64,000 nt of DNA. It comes from Mucilaginibacter sp. KACC 22773. Lineage in GTDB: Bacteria > Bacteroidota > Bacteroidia > Sphingobacteriales > Sphingobacteriaceae. This document shows positions 37,929-47,095 of this stretch, piece by piece; position 1 is the stretch's first letter, and each line of letters starts with the position of its first letter. The DNA is taken from assembly GCF_028736215.1 (NCBI RefSeq), contig NZ_CP117883.1, positions 6,200,001-6,264,000 on the forward strand, read 5' to 3'. Position numbers and translations under genes: made by a program. Below the pieces are notes generated by a model that worked only from the letters and a program-made list of their open reading frames with translations, had not been told where the DNA came from and ran no database searches.

Positions 37929-38330
37929 TGCGAGGTACGAAGCAATCCCCGATGTAGCGGATTCTGAAGGGGAATTGGTATTCAAAAATAAACGACTGTC
38001 ATCCTGAGGTACGAAGGATCTATTCGCGAACTTTTCTATCGGACATGCACAGCTGATAGATCCTTCGTACCTCAGGATGACAGGTTGTAATTTCGATTGC
38101 GCAGGCCTGTCACCCTGAGCCTGTCGAAGGGTCGCGCGGAGAGGCCTTTGCCCACTATGCTTCGACAGGACAGGGAATTTGGACATTCCAAGGGTAGGGA
38201 CGAAGTATCTGCTAACTTTTCCGTGGGCTATAAGTGGCGGACAGATCCTTCGTTCCTCAGGATGACAAAAACGTGGTTTATCCAGACTTACGAAGTTTTG
38301 AAAACTCCGTAAGTCTTTCGCCGATTTGTC
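37923..38330. repeat. Cluster of intergenic palindromic repeats upstream of GH92
   Basis: Several palindrome families lie side by side. A perfect 28-bp inverted repeat has arms 37996-38023 and 38056-38083 (core CCTGAGGTACGAAGGATC). Next come CCCTGAGCCTGTCGAAGGG / CTTCGACAGG (about 38110-38175), a further copy of the ATCCTTCGTTCCTCAGGATG type (38245-38265), and GTCATTGCGAGGTACGAAGC (37923-37943). All are of the type scattered in Bacteroidota intergenic regions. They fill the gap between the acetyltransferase and GH92 genes of locus B. Confidence 0.85.
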
Positions 38331-38424
38331 GTTACGTCCTTCAAAGATTCCGGATGCCAATTGTGCAGTTGTTTTTCCAGCGTCTAACAACATTCTTAAA
38401 CAATACTTCAACTTTTTCACCCCG

Positions 38425-39552
38425 TTATATTTTAATATATATCTTCCTCTTATCCAATACATAAGCCACCAGCCAGCACAGCATCATATAGCAAATGGCA
38501 AATACCAATGTGCCCAGCGCGCCGGGGAACACCCGCTGGTAAAAAACCTGGTTTATCCAATCATAAAAACTGAGTTTGGGGGCTACCCATACGGTTTGTA
38601 AAACGGTAAGCAGTAACTCGGACAGCAGGTAAATGGCTAAGGAATTACGGCCCAGGATAAGGAAAAAGTTGGTGCCGCGTTTTACTTTTTCTATTTCAAT
38701 AACAAATATCAGCAGGCCTAATATGGTAAGGTCGATACCGATGGTGAGGAGCGAAAATGTGCTTGTCCACAGTTTTTTGGCTATAGGGAAAAACTGGCCA
38801 AGGAACAAGGCAGATACGATAAGCAACCCGCCAAACATCATGAGCTTGGCCACGGTTTCGTAAGTTTTACCTTTGCGTTGGATGAACGCGCCCGCTAAAA
38901 AACCGCCTATCACGTTTACTATCCCGGTTAGTGTGCTTAGTAAACCTTCGGGATCAAAAGCTATGGGCCCGCCTTTGTCGTGGTATAAATGATCGTTGCC
39001 CAACAACACAATGTCCAGTTTGGTACCGGCATTGCCCAGCATGGTATATTCCTTGCCTGCCTCGCCAAATAGCATTAAAAAAAGCCAGTAGCCAACCAGC
39101 AGTAACCCCGAGATGATAACCGCCGTTTTTTGAGAGCAATAATGAACAATCAAAGCACCAAAAAAGTAACACAAGGCTATGCGCTGCAACACGCCCATTA
39201 TGCGGGTATGGCTTAGCGGATTAAAAGCCCAGCCGTCGGCAACACGGTGGAAGAATGGGAACCAGTACATGAGGTAGCCCAATAAAAAGATGATAACCGT
39301 ACGTTTAAATATTTTACCGATAAAGGCGGCATCCGATTCAAATTTCTTTTTAGAGAAACTTAAGGCGTTGCCTACTGCGAACAGGAACGACGGGAAAACC
39401 AGGTCGGTTGGTGTAAAACCTATCCATGGGGCGTGGTCGAGCGGCGTCCACACATCCGCGCCCGAGCCGGGCGCGTTTACAATGATCATGAAACAGATGG
39501 TCATCCCCCTAAAAATATCTAATGCGGTAAACCTTTCAGTACTTATTGCCAT
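38425..39552 (-). CDS. HGSNAT-like membrane acetyltransferase (DUF5009/DUF1624 type), locus B
   Basis: Second copy of the heparan-alpha-glucosaminide N-acetyltransferase-like family; 375 residues, about 10 membrane segments. The family start is FTALDIFRGMTICFMI. DHAPWIGFTPTDLVFPSFLF aligns with the human active-site KHASWNG region and puts the catalytic His at residue 40, so both copies keep it. It lies between GH35 (start of the next upstream gene on this strand) and GH92-LamG, the same order as in locus A apart from the GH35 insertion. It is separated from both by repeat-rich gaps, so co-transcription is less certain than in locus A. Confidence 0.85.
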   Translation of the reverse strand: MAISTERFTALDIFRGMTICFMIIVNAPGSGADVWTPLDHAPWIGFTPTDLVFPSFLFAVGNALSFSKKKFESDAAFIGKIFKRTVIIFLLGYLMYWFPFFHRVADGWAFNPLSHTRIMGVLQRIALCYFFGALIVHYCSQKTAVIISGLLLVGYWLFLMLFGEAGKEYTMLGNAGTKLDIVLLGNDHLYHDKGGPIAFDPEGLLSTLTGIVNVIGGFLAGAFIQRKGKTYETVAKLMMFGGLLIVSALFLGQFFPIAKKLWTSTFSLLTIGIDLTILGLLIFVIEIEKVKRGTNFFLILGRNSLAIYLLSELLLTVLQTVWVAPKLSFYDWINQVFYQRVFPGALGTLVFAICYMMLCWLVAYVLDKRKIYIKI

Positions 39553-39619
39553 GTTGTATTGATTATTTATTGACTATATGCTATTTTGCTATTTGGTTCA
39601 AACGGCCCGGTGCAGTGGG

Positions 39620-39717
39620 TTCCCCTCTCGAGAGGGGCAGGGGTGTGTTATCGCGCGTTCAAACACACCCCTGCCATTACACCATTCCTGCCCGCCCCCT
39701 CTCAAGAGGGGAATTTA
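39620..39717. repeat. Palindromic repeat between GH35 and acetyltransferase (locus B)
   Basis: CCCCTCTCGAGAGGGG (39622-39637) and CCCCTCTCAAGAGGGG (39696-39711) flank an inverted repeat GGCAGGGGTGTGTT (39636-39649) / AACACACCCCTGCC (39662-39675). The whole can fold into a cruciform or nested hairpin. It belongs to a common Bacteroidota intergenic repeat type and could act as a terminator. Confidence 0.7.
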
Positions 39718-39742
39718 AAACCAAATAACGAATACTCATTGA

Positions 39743-42709
39743 TTATTTAATATCTGTATTTATTTGTATTATAGTGCGGCCTGCTTCCTGTTCGGCCACA
39801 ATCATTGTATCACCGGGTTGTTTTCCATCTTCATCATAAATCACCAATTGATTCGGGCCTGTTTTTAGCCAGCATTCGGGGATGTATAAACTGGTAATGG
39901 ATATCTTCTCCGGGTACCGCCCAATGTTATGCCCGTTAACCCATACCGAGCCATGCCCCAGCCCTTTTGGCTCAAACCGCCAGATAAAGGTCTTTCCTTT
40001 TGCCCGTGGTACGGTAAAGGTTGACCGGTAAAACGCAGGGGCATTGGTTTTAACCTTGCCGGTAAATTTTTGCCAGCCTTTTACAGCCAGCGCATCGCCG
40101 GGACCGCCTTTCATTTTCCAGCCGGTTACGGCAGGCGCGTCGCCAATGGCATTAATTTTTACAGGCTGATCAATGCCGCCCTCGTTAGAGTAGTTTTCTA
40201 TAAACACAGCAAGCCGGATAGGAGCTTTTAAAGCAGATGCATCTGCAATATCAACTTCAAAAGGCTGGTTCCAGCCATCGTGTTTAAATACCTGTTCGCC
40301 ATTGATAAATACCGTAGCATTTTCGTCCACACTTTTAAACTGCAAGGTGATTTTTGATGTACCTGCGGGCTGTTGTGGTATAATTGTGGTAAACCAACCA
40401 TATCCTTCCTTTAAATTAAAAACATCGGTGTTTATTTTATACGGTTTAAATATGGTGGTATCAAACGCCGGTGGCCCTTGTTTAACATCGCTTATTTTAT
40501 TGGCCCTGGCAAAATACCAGTTGCTTAACTCGCTGATAAACGGACCTCCTTTTTTGATGAGCGCCACACCAAACACACCTTTACTGTCCACCTCATCAAT
40601 CGGCCCAAGATAAGCTGCCAGTTTGTCCCTACCATCATGCGCCGCAAAAATAGCAAGGGTATGTTTACCTTTTTTCAGGTCGAGCGTTAGCTCTCCATCG
40701 TTCAGTTTCCATTTAGCAGCAGGCTTACCGTCAACAAAAGCCTGCCCCCTGCCGCCGCCTTTTACCTGCAAGGTGTATTTAACTGCAACCGGGGTGGTAA
40801 TTGTAGTACGGTACCAGGCATCGGCCGTTACATCGCCGTCGGCACCCATCGGTACAGGGTTCTTTGAGGATAGCCATTTATCCGCGTTATAATTTACGGC
40901 AGACGCACCCGATGCATTTTTAAATTCCCAATTGCTGAGTGCTACTGTTTTGGGCTGATTGACCGTTGTTGATGGAATCTGTTTTAAAAGCACCGTTTTT
41001 TGAGCCGTGTAAATCCAAACCGGGTCTTTTTTATCTTTTAGTAAGGGCTGCTCTATATCAGCGGTAAAAGGCTGATCATTAATCTCAATTTTTCCTACAT
41101 AATCCGCACCACATATAATGTAGGGGGTATTGTGCGGTTTATCGATATAGGTTTTATCTGTTAGCTGCCTGTTCATAGCCAGCACACGGATGGTTTGCGT
41201 ACCTGCTTTAAAGTTATATTCCAATGGCTGGATAATGGAGGGCATAGTTAGGTTAATGCTTACATTTTCGCCGTCAATTTTTACGTTGGGGTTTTCTGTT
41301 GATGCCTTGCCCTGGGTTTTAAAATATAAAGACAAGGGCGATCCGGCTTCGGCATCCGTAATAACCGTAGTGGTATTACCCTGTCTTACAATGGCAAACA
41401 CCCTTGTCAGCGCCCAATTGAGGGTAGCCTCATCTGTCAGTTTATAGTTATGGACTAAGGGATATATCTCGCCGGGCAAAACGCTTACCTTTTTATCAGT
41501 CAGGTTTTTATCAGCAATATCCAATGATGTGGTTATGGGTTGCTGTCCCGTGTTATCCAAAAATATAATCGCACCGGCTGGGCTTCTACGTGCGCTCACT
41601 TTTAAGGCAGGCTCCGAAACTATATTGCTGTAAGCGTCACTGTTGTTTACGCTATTTTCCAGCACCTCTTCGAAACTACGGCTAAACCAGGCCGCCCGTT
41701 TAAAGGCATAATATATTGGCCGTAAATCACCTGCCTGGCCAATGGCCGCGCCATAATCATATGATGCCGCGTCTTCATCGTTATTGGTGTACCCAAAGTT
41801 CGATCCTCCGTGCACCATGTAATAATTATAACCATTGCCGCCGTTGGCGATGATTTTCCAGGTGCGCCTGTCGTAAAGCTGGTCGTCACCAGGTTTGGCA
41901 CCGTATTGCGAATACCAAACACTCCAAAACTCGGTAGAAAACCATGGGTTTGGCCGTGCAGCGTCGTCCAGTTTGCCATCCCCTGCCGGATCGCTGGCGT
42001 GGTGCAGGCCGCTAAAAAAGTAAGGCACCTGCAGGCCCATACTCAGCGCCTTGGTTTGCAAATGTTTAAAATAGCCATCGGGCATCATGGTACCCCAGCC
42101 TTTGGGATGCTCATTCTCCAACTGCACCAGTATTACCGGCCCCCCTTTGTTTACCTGGTTATTCATCACGATAGGTAAAAGGTGATCAAAAAACCTGTCG
42201 ACATATTTTTCAAACAAGGGATTATCTTCCCGAACACTCAGGCCTTTCTTAAATTTAAGCCAGATGGGGTAGCCGCCGTTATCCCACTCGGCACAATAAT
42301 ACGGGCCAACGCGTACAATGGCGTACATACCTAAGTCGTTAACTTGCTTTAAAAACAGGTTCAGATCGCGGTCGCCGGTAAAATCAAATTTGCCTTCCTG
42401 GGCTTCATGAAAGTTCCAGATGGTGTATATCTCGATACAATTAAATCCCGCACGCTTTATGCGCAGCAACCTGTCGTGCCAAAGCTGGTGCGGGATGCGG
42501 GCATACTCCAACCCTGCCGATACAATAAACGTGCGACTGCCATTTATCAAAAAGCCCTTGCTATCAAAATTGATGTAGGATTTAGCCGCTGCAGATGGCG
42601 GGAAAATGTGGTCGTTACTATCCTGGGCTTTTATGGTTATGCTAAACGCCAGGCAAATCAGGATTGTTAGAAGGAGGTATGTGCTTTTGATCATGTGTTT
42701 ATGATTCAA
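39743..42709 (-). CDS. GH35-type beta-galactosidase, large multidomain (locus B)
   Basis: A 988-residue GH35 relative with a signal peptide (1-28, IKAQD). TIM barrel: FIVSAGLEYARIPHQLWHDR, NCIEIYTIWNFHEAQEGKFDF, VGPYYCAEWDNGGYPIWL. The acid/base motif is LENEHPKGWG (Glu200), where the usual ENEYG has His instead of Tyr, and the nucleophile region is FSTEFWSVWY (Glu260). The long C-terminal part holds several jelly-roll domains and ends near SVWVNGHNIGRYPEK. The His change and greater length mark a subgroup distinct from the enzyme at 3972-5795, so the specificity may differ. An ATG five codons in (MIKST) is an alternative start. Confidence 0.92.
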   Translation of the reverse strand: MNHKHMIKSTYLLLTILICLAFSITIKAQDSNDHIFPPSAAAKSYINFDSKGFLINGSRTFIVSAGLEYARIPHQLWHDRLLRIKRAGFNCIEIYTIWNFHEAQEGKFDFTGDRDLNLFLKQVNDLGMYAIVRVGPYYCAEWDNGGYPIWLKFKKGLSVREDNPLFEKYVDRFFDHLLPIVMNNQVNKGGPVILVQLENEHPKGWGTMMPDGYFKHLQTKALSMGLQVPYFFSGLHHASDPAGDGKLDDAARPNPWFSTEFWSVWYSQYGAKPGDDQLYDRRTWKIIANGGNGYNYYMVHGGSNFGYTNNDEDAASYDYGAAIGQAGDLRPIYYAFKRAAWFSRSFEEVLENSVNNSDAYSNIVSEPALKVSARRSPAGAIIFLDNTGQQPITTSLDIADKNLTDKKVSVLPGEIYPLVHNYKLTDEATLNWALTRVFAIVRQGNTTTVITDAEAGSPLSLYFKTQGKASTENPNVKIDGENVSINLTMPSIIQPLEYNFKAGTQTIRVLAMNRQLTDKTYIDKPHNTPYIICGADYVGKIEINDQPFTADIEQPLLKDKKDPVWIYTAQKTVLLKQIPSTTVNQPKTVALSNWEFKNASGASAVNYNADKWLSSKNPVPMGADGDVTADAWYRTTITTPVAVKYTLQVKGGGRGQAFVDGKPAAKWKLNDGELTLDLKKGKHTLAIFAAHDGRDKLAAYLGPIDEVDSKGVFGVALIKKGGPFISELSNWYFARANKISDVKQGPPAFDTTIFKPYKINTDVFNLKEGYGWFTTIIPQQPAGTSKITLQFKSVDENATVFINGEQVFKHDGWNQPFEVDIADASALKAPIRLAVFIENYSNEGGIDQPVKINAIGDAPAVTGWKMKGGPGDALAVKGWQKFTGKVKTNAPAFYRSTFTVPRAKGKTFIWRFEPKGLGHGSVWVNGHNIGRYPEKISITSLYIPECWLKTGPNQLVIYDEDGKQPGDTMIVAEQEAGRTIIQINTDIK

Positions 42710-42790
42710 TGTATTTTGTTGTTGCGGAGGATGCCGGTTTCTTCCTTGTTCTGTTGATTACTCCGCCGACTTTCACGGCGTTTGAACGTT

Positions 42791-42960
42791 GGCGACGACT
42801 CACCCCGGCTTCGCTGCGCTGGCCGAATCTCTCTCCGGCTAAAGCCGCAAAGAGGGTGAAGCTCATTTTTATTTTCTTACCTTTTTCTTTTTTAGCCCCT
42901 CTATACGACGCAGTCGGAGGGGCAGAACGAGCGTAGCGATGTTCGGGGTGAGTCGTCGCC
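42791..42960. repeat. MITE-like element, copy 1
   Basis: 170-bp element bounded by a perfect 16-bp terminal inverted repeat GGCGACGACTCACCCC (42791-42806) / GGGGTGAGTCGTCGCC (42945-42960). It has internal GC-rich segments and no convincing ORF. Left-flanking sequence resembles the flank of copy 2. Confidence 0.7.
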
Positions 42961-43039
42961 GCCTGCAACATACGTCATTCTTTTCCCGATGCCTGTGTCT
43001 CTATAGGCATCTTCACCGATACGGTCGGCTTTAAACGCT

Positions 43040-43222
43040 GGCTAAGACTCACCCGGCGAGGCTCCGCCCGCCACCCTCTCTTCGGCTTCGCCGGAAAGAG
43101 GGGCTTGAAAATTTATTATTTTTTTCCCTTTATAACATGTTGATTTTCAACACTCAAGCCCCTCTTTCCACCGCAGGTGAAGAGAGGGTGGCGGGCGCAG
43201 CCTCGCCGGGTGAGTCTTGGCC
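43040..43222. repeat. MITE-like element, copy 2 (long imperfect palindrome)
   Basis: Left arm about 43040-43110, right arm about 43155-43222, pairing over about 65 bases with few mismatches. The ends GGCTAAGACTCACCC / GGGTGAGTCTTGGCC are related to the ends of copy 1. Inner arms contain CCACCCTCTCTTC and GAAGAGAGGGTGG. The central spacer is AT-rich. No gene lies between 42710 and 43303; the two copies account for most of this 594-base gap. Confidence 0.75.
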
Positions 43223-43303
43223 GCCATGCGATAGTCGTCACTTTTCCTTCCTAATCAATGGATTTTACCACTCATTATGACAGATGGAAAATAACCTACT
43301 TTA

Positions 43304-45502
43304 TCAATACGCCGCCTGCAACACCAAACTATTATACTTTGCAAACAGCGCCTTCGCCTTTTGTACCCCGTCGCCTTTGGCAACATCGGTATAAGCATTA
43401 TCGTGTTTGTTTACCCATTGCCATTCCCAGTTTTTTACCTGGGTATCAAACGCTTTGGCATCAAAGGCGGCGCCTGTGGTCATGGCTTTGTTTAGCTGGC
43501 TAAAGTATAGCTCCCAGCGTTGTTTGTAATACCCTTTTATCAGGCCGGCCCACTGCCTGTTGGAGTATTCGCTCAATCCGCTTTCTTTATCGCCCCAAAG
43601 GGTTACCAGGTCGCGGGAGTTTAGTTCATACAGGTTCTTTTCTTTGTCGGTAATGCCGTTGGCCCTGGCCTCGTTAATCCATTTGCCCAATAAAAAATCT
43701 TTGCGGGTGCTTAGCAAATCGTCCATGTCATCCATCAGCTGTAAAAAGGCTGTGCTGTATTGTTTAAAGGCTTCCTTATCGCCGCTTTTGTAGGCCGATG
43801 CCATTTTTTGCTGCAATGGCGATGCATAATTAGCCAGCACCTGCCGGGTTACGTCAATTACATCATATTGATAACCGTCGCTTTGTTTCAGGCTATCGGC
43901 GGCGTTTACCAATAGCTGCCAGGCTTTGGCCAGCTTTAGGGGATCATAGCTCAATTTGGTTAAAACCCTGTCGATAGTTTTCTGCATGGTTGGCCTGGCC
44001 ACAATGATCGATTCGGGGCCACCCTCGCTCAGGCCACTGCTGTAAACAGTGTTCAGTAATATATGCCAGGCTTCGGAGGCGTTGGCATTGGTTTGCCCGT
44101 AGCGCCTGTGGGCATAATTATTTACCCAGGCATCGGCATCAATCGGTGTATCGCGCCAAACATTCTCCAGCATCAGGGCAAACAGGGCCGGGTTTTGTTC
44201 AATACCTTCGGGCGTTATGCCTATACCAACCAGGTTTTTTGATTCGGGATCATGCAGGGCGACGGCCGGATCAGCAGCCACGTGGCGCATGCGGCCAAAC
44301 AGGCTGATGTTGCCGCCAAAGTTTTGCAGCATACTCCAGATCCAGGGCTTGCCATAGTAGGCTTCGGTACGGTTCCATACCGGGTGCGAATCGCTGTACA
44401 AATCAAGTACAATCATTTGGTCGTTAGGTACCGCGTTCAGCAGGGCTTTTATTTGTTGCGGCTGCCAGAATTTATTGTTGTAATGAAACATCCAGCCCTG
44501 CATTACCCAAACCGCTTTTGGGTCGGCAGCGGTCATGGAGCGGAATACTTTTTTGCTCATGCCATCCAGGTAGGTTGAATCATTTGTGGGTGGTACATTC
44601 TCGTTAAAAGTATCGGCCGAGTATAAATGGTCGGTACCAAACTCCTTGTTTTGAGCTTCGATATATTTTTTGCCGATGGTTTCAAAAAGTTCATCATCAG
44701 GATCAAGAATGAATACATCAGGAAAGCCTGCATCCCAGTTTGTTCTTTTTACTTTGGCTTTCGGGAACCTGTCTTTAAACGACGGTGGTACGTGGCCGGT
44801 AAATGACGACAATACAGGTTTCATGCCGAATGAACGTTCGCGCTCCAGGATCTTTTTTTGCAGTGCCCTGTGGCTATCCATCCAATGCTGTGGCAGCGGG
44901 CCGCCCCAGGCATCAATGTTGCCCATCCAAAACCAGGAAAAATAGGCCGGCCCGCAAAAAAATGCATCCAGTTCTTTATCGGTAAAGCCCATGCTTTTGT
45001 ATACATCCTGCCAAATAGCTTCTTCGCCGGTAATAGCCAGCGGCATGTTGATACCGTTGAGCGCCATCCAGTCAATTTCCTTTTGCCAGCGGGCCCAGTC
45101 CCACCAGGCCATGGTATAATTAAATGTGCAGTAGTTAAGGTAATAGCGGTATTGATAAGGCGTGGTTTTATGAATTTTGGCGGTTACCCCGGGCAGGTTT
45201 GCAGGCAGGTTTAAATTAGTACCATTCCAGCCTATATCGCAAAAGCAGTAGGTTTTAAGGTAATAATTTAAAGCTGCAGCTACAGATAACCCGTTGTTAC
45301 CACGTAAAACTATTTTACCATCGCGGCTATCCAGTTCAAACGCGTCTTTATTGTTATCTGCCGTTATTGGCTCAACCAGGAACGCGCTTGATTTACCGGG
45401 GATGATACGTTCAATGAACTCATACGATGCTTTCTGATCAACCTGGGCATAGGTGTTTAAGCTAAAAACAGTAACAATAAGTATCAATAAACCTTTTTTC
45501 AT
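43304..45502 (-). CDS. GH89 alpha-N-acetylglucosaminidase (NAGLU-like), locus B
   Basis: Second family 89 exo-alpha-N-acetylglucosaminidase, 732 residues, signal peptide 1-19 (NTYAQ). The order of motifs is the same as in locus A: RYYLNYCTFNYTMAWWDW, WMALNGINMPLAITGEE, FSWFWMGNIDAWGGPLP, SADTFNENVPPTND (catalytic Glu) and ITPEGIEQNP (second catalytic Glu). Relative to the locus A copy, the alignment looks collinear without large insertions, which points to duplication of a whole module. It follows susD after a hairpin (45544-45600); the two MITE-like repeats lie downstream before GH35. Confidence 0.96.
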   Translation of the reverse strand: MKKGLLILIVTVFSLNTYAQVDQKASYEFIERIIPGKSSAFLVEPITADNNKDAFELDSRDGKIVLRGNNGLSVAAALNYYLKTYCFCDIGWNGTNLNLPANLPGVTAKIHKTTPYQYRYYLNYCTFNYTMAWWDWARWQKEIDWMALNGINMPLAITGEEAIWQDVYKSMGFTDKELDAFFCGPAYFSWFWMGNIDAWGGPLPQHWMDSHRALQKKILERERSFGMKPVLSSFTGHVPPSFKDRFPKAKVKRTNWDAGFPDVFILDPDDELFETIGKKYIEAQNKEFGTDHLYSADTFNENVPPTNDSTYLDGMSKKVFRSMTAADPKAVWVMQGWMFHYNNKFWQPQQIKALLNAVPNDQMIVLDLYSDSHPVWNRTEAYYGKPWIWSMLQNFGGNISLFGRMRHVAADPAVALHDPESKNLVGIGITPEGIEQNPALFALMLENVWRDTPIDADAWVNNYAHRRYGQTNANASEAWHILLNTVYSSGLSEGGPESIIVARPTMQKTIDRVLTKLSYDPLKLAKAWQLLVNAADSLKQSDGYQYDVIDVTRQVLANYASPLQQKMASAYKSGDKEAFKQYSTAFLQLMDDMDDLLSTRKDFLLGKWINEARANGITDKEKNLYELNSRDLVTLWGDKESGLSEYSNRQWAGLIKGYYKQRWELYFSQLNKAMTTGAAFDAKAFDTQVKNWEWQWVNKHDNAYTDVAKGDGVQKAKALFAKYNSLVLQAAY

Positions 45503-45543
45503 TATTTAAGCTGGTTCTGTTTGTTTGGGTTTTTATAGAATAA

Positions 45544-45600
45544 AAATGCCGGTGACCAACACAAATTGACTTAACAAATTATTGCTGGCTACCGGCATTT
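45544..45600 (-). terminator. Hairpin between susD and GH89 (locus B)
   Basis: AAATGCCGGT (45544-45553) pairs with ACCGGCATTT (45591-45600); the stem can extend to 15 positions with a two-base mismatch (GACCA/TGGCT side). On the minus strand it is followed by a T-rich stretch. It is at the same place as the hairpin at 21784-21812 in locus A. Confidence 0.65.
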
Positions 45601-45615
45601 AATAGATCATTTTAC

Positions 45616-47091
45616 TTAAAAGTTTGGATTTTGTACTAAAACGCCTTTACTCTTATCAATTTCTACCTGCGGCAGCGGGAAATAATAATTTTTAGGGCGA
45701 ACAAAAGTCACTGTTTTCGACTGATCAAGCGGTGCTTTTGAAACCGCCTTGTTGTATATGGCTGCAATATCAACAATATTTTTCTTGTCCCAGCGCATTA
45801 AATCCTGGTGGCGCTCGCCTTCACCGGCAAGTTCAACACGGCGCTCATGTATTAACTGTGTCATACCTGCACCTACAACGGGTGGCAACAATGGCGAAGC
45901 CCGGTGCCTTATCTGGTTTATCAGCACATCGCCCGCGCCGGCACCTTGTGTACGTATAAGAGCTTCGGCTACCAGCAGGTAAATATCGGCCGACCGCATT
46001 AAAGGTACAGCAAAACTATGATCAACACCGCCACCATCGGCGAACGTGTTAAATACTGCGTATTTTTTAAATGCGAACCCGGTTGCCGACAGATCAGCGG
46101 TAAAGGTAGTTAAGCCTTTGCCATCACCAAGATCAACTTTGTCGCCAACACTTAATACAGTTGCAGCTTTACGTGGATCATTAGCTTCAAACTCATTTAC
46201 CAATCCCTGTAAAGGCTGGCTAAAGCCGTAACCGCCCCATGGCCTTGGGATATAGTAAACCGTAAAATCATTTGGTAACACGTTTTGTACCGCCTGGATA
46301 GAAAAAAGCATTTCGGTGCTGGTTTCATTTGCACGGGTGAAGTTATCGGTGTAATTGGGAGCCAATGCGTAATGCGAATTGGATATTACCTTTTGTCCGG
46401 TTGCAATAGCCTCGGGAAGTTTTTCCCAGTTCATGTAAAGCTTGGTTAAAAGCCCCAATGCTGTGCCTTTACTTACCCGGCCGAGATTTGAAGCATCGTA
46501 ACTTTCCGGCAGCAGGTCAACAGCCTTCAGCAAATCGCTTTCTATTTGTTTACGAACTTCTTCAATCGGCGATTTGGGAACGTTAAATAATTGTTTCGAG
46601 TAATCATCCTCTGTGATAATTGGTACATCGCCATGAATTAACATTCCGCGCCAGTAGCCAAACGCTCTTAAAAAATAAGCCTCGCCCATGCTGCGATTTT
46701 TAATATCGGCAGATATAGCGGTGATTTTAGGGATATTGATAATGCAATTGGTAGCGCGGTTTATTTCTTCGTAGCGCCATTTCCAGGGGTACCTGATAGC
46801 CGCGTTTGAAGCATCGTAAGTTAAATTTTCAATACCTTCATCTTCGCCGTGGTCGCCCGAGCGCCAGTAATCGTCAGATGGTACATCAAATGTACATTCG
46901 GCATGGCCAATATAATCTTCTTCAGGTAAAATGCTGTATATCCCATTAACGGCGGTAACGGCATCTGTTTCATTTCTGAAATAATTATCAGAGGTATAAA
47001 CCCCCTGCTGCTTTAAATCGAGTGCTTTTTTACAGCTGCTGTTAAATAAAGCCAGTGCTATTGCTATATATAATATTTTGTTCGATTTCAT
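45616..47091 (-). CDS. susD: SusD/RagB-family glycan-binding lipoprotein (locus B)
   Basis: 491-residue outer-membrane lipoprotein with lipobox FNSSC (lipidated Cys20). N-terminal SusD domain (LDLKQQGVYTSDNYFRNETDA, AVNGIYSILPEEDY), TPR helices (MGEAYFLRAFGYWRGMLIHGDVPI) and C-terminal RagB/SusD domain (LIRTQGAGAGDVLINQIRHRA, LIHERRVELAGEGERHQDLMRW, YYFPLPQVEIDKSKGVLVQNPNF). It begins 4 bases after the SusC stop. It differs a good deal from the locus A SusD in its binding face, so the two loci may take different oligosaccharides. Confidence 0.96.
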   Translation of the reverse strand: MKSNKILYIAIALALFNSSCKKALDLKQQGVYTSDNYFRNETDAVTAVNGIYSILPEEDYIGHAECTFDVPSDDYWRSGDHGEDEGIENLTYDASNAAIRYPWKWRYEEINRATNCIINIPKITAISADIKNRSMGEAYFLRAFGYWRGMLIHGDVPIITEDDYSKQLFNVPKSPIEEVRKQIESDLLKAVDLLPESYDASNLGRVSKGTALGLLTKLYMNWEKLPEAIATGQKVISNSHYALAPNYTDNFTRANETSTEMLFSIQAVQNVLPNDFTVYYIPRPWGGYGFSQPLQGLVNEFEANDPRKAATVLSVGDKVDLGDGKGLTTFTADLSATGFAFKKYAVFNTFADGGGVDHSFAVPLMRSADIYLLVAEALIRTQGAGAGDVLINQIRHRASPLLPPVVGAGMTQLIHERRVELAGEGERHQDLMRWDKKNIVDIAAIYNKAVSKAPLDQSKTVTFVRPKNYYFPLPQVEIDKSKGVLVQNPNF

Positions 47092-47095
47092 GATT

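Noticed and set aside
37929-38462. N-terminal extension of the GH92-LamG frame up to 38462
   Set aside because: The extra residues are the translation of palindromic repeats and come before a normal signal peptide; start placed at 37928.
42699-42971. Minus-strand and plus-strand frames of 75-90 codons over the MITE-like elements
   Set aside because: They coincide with repeat sequence, have no domain and no gene-like start context.
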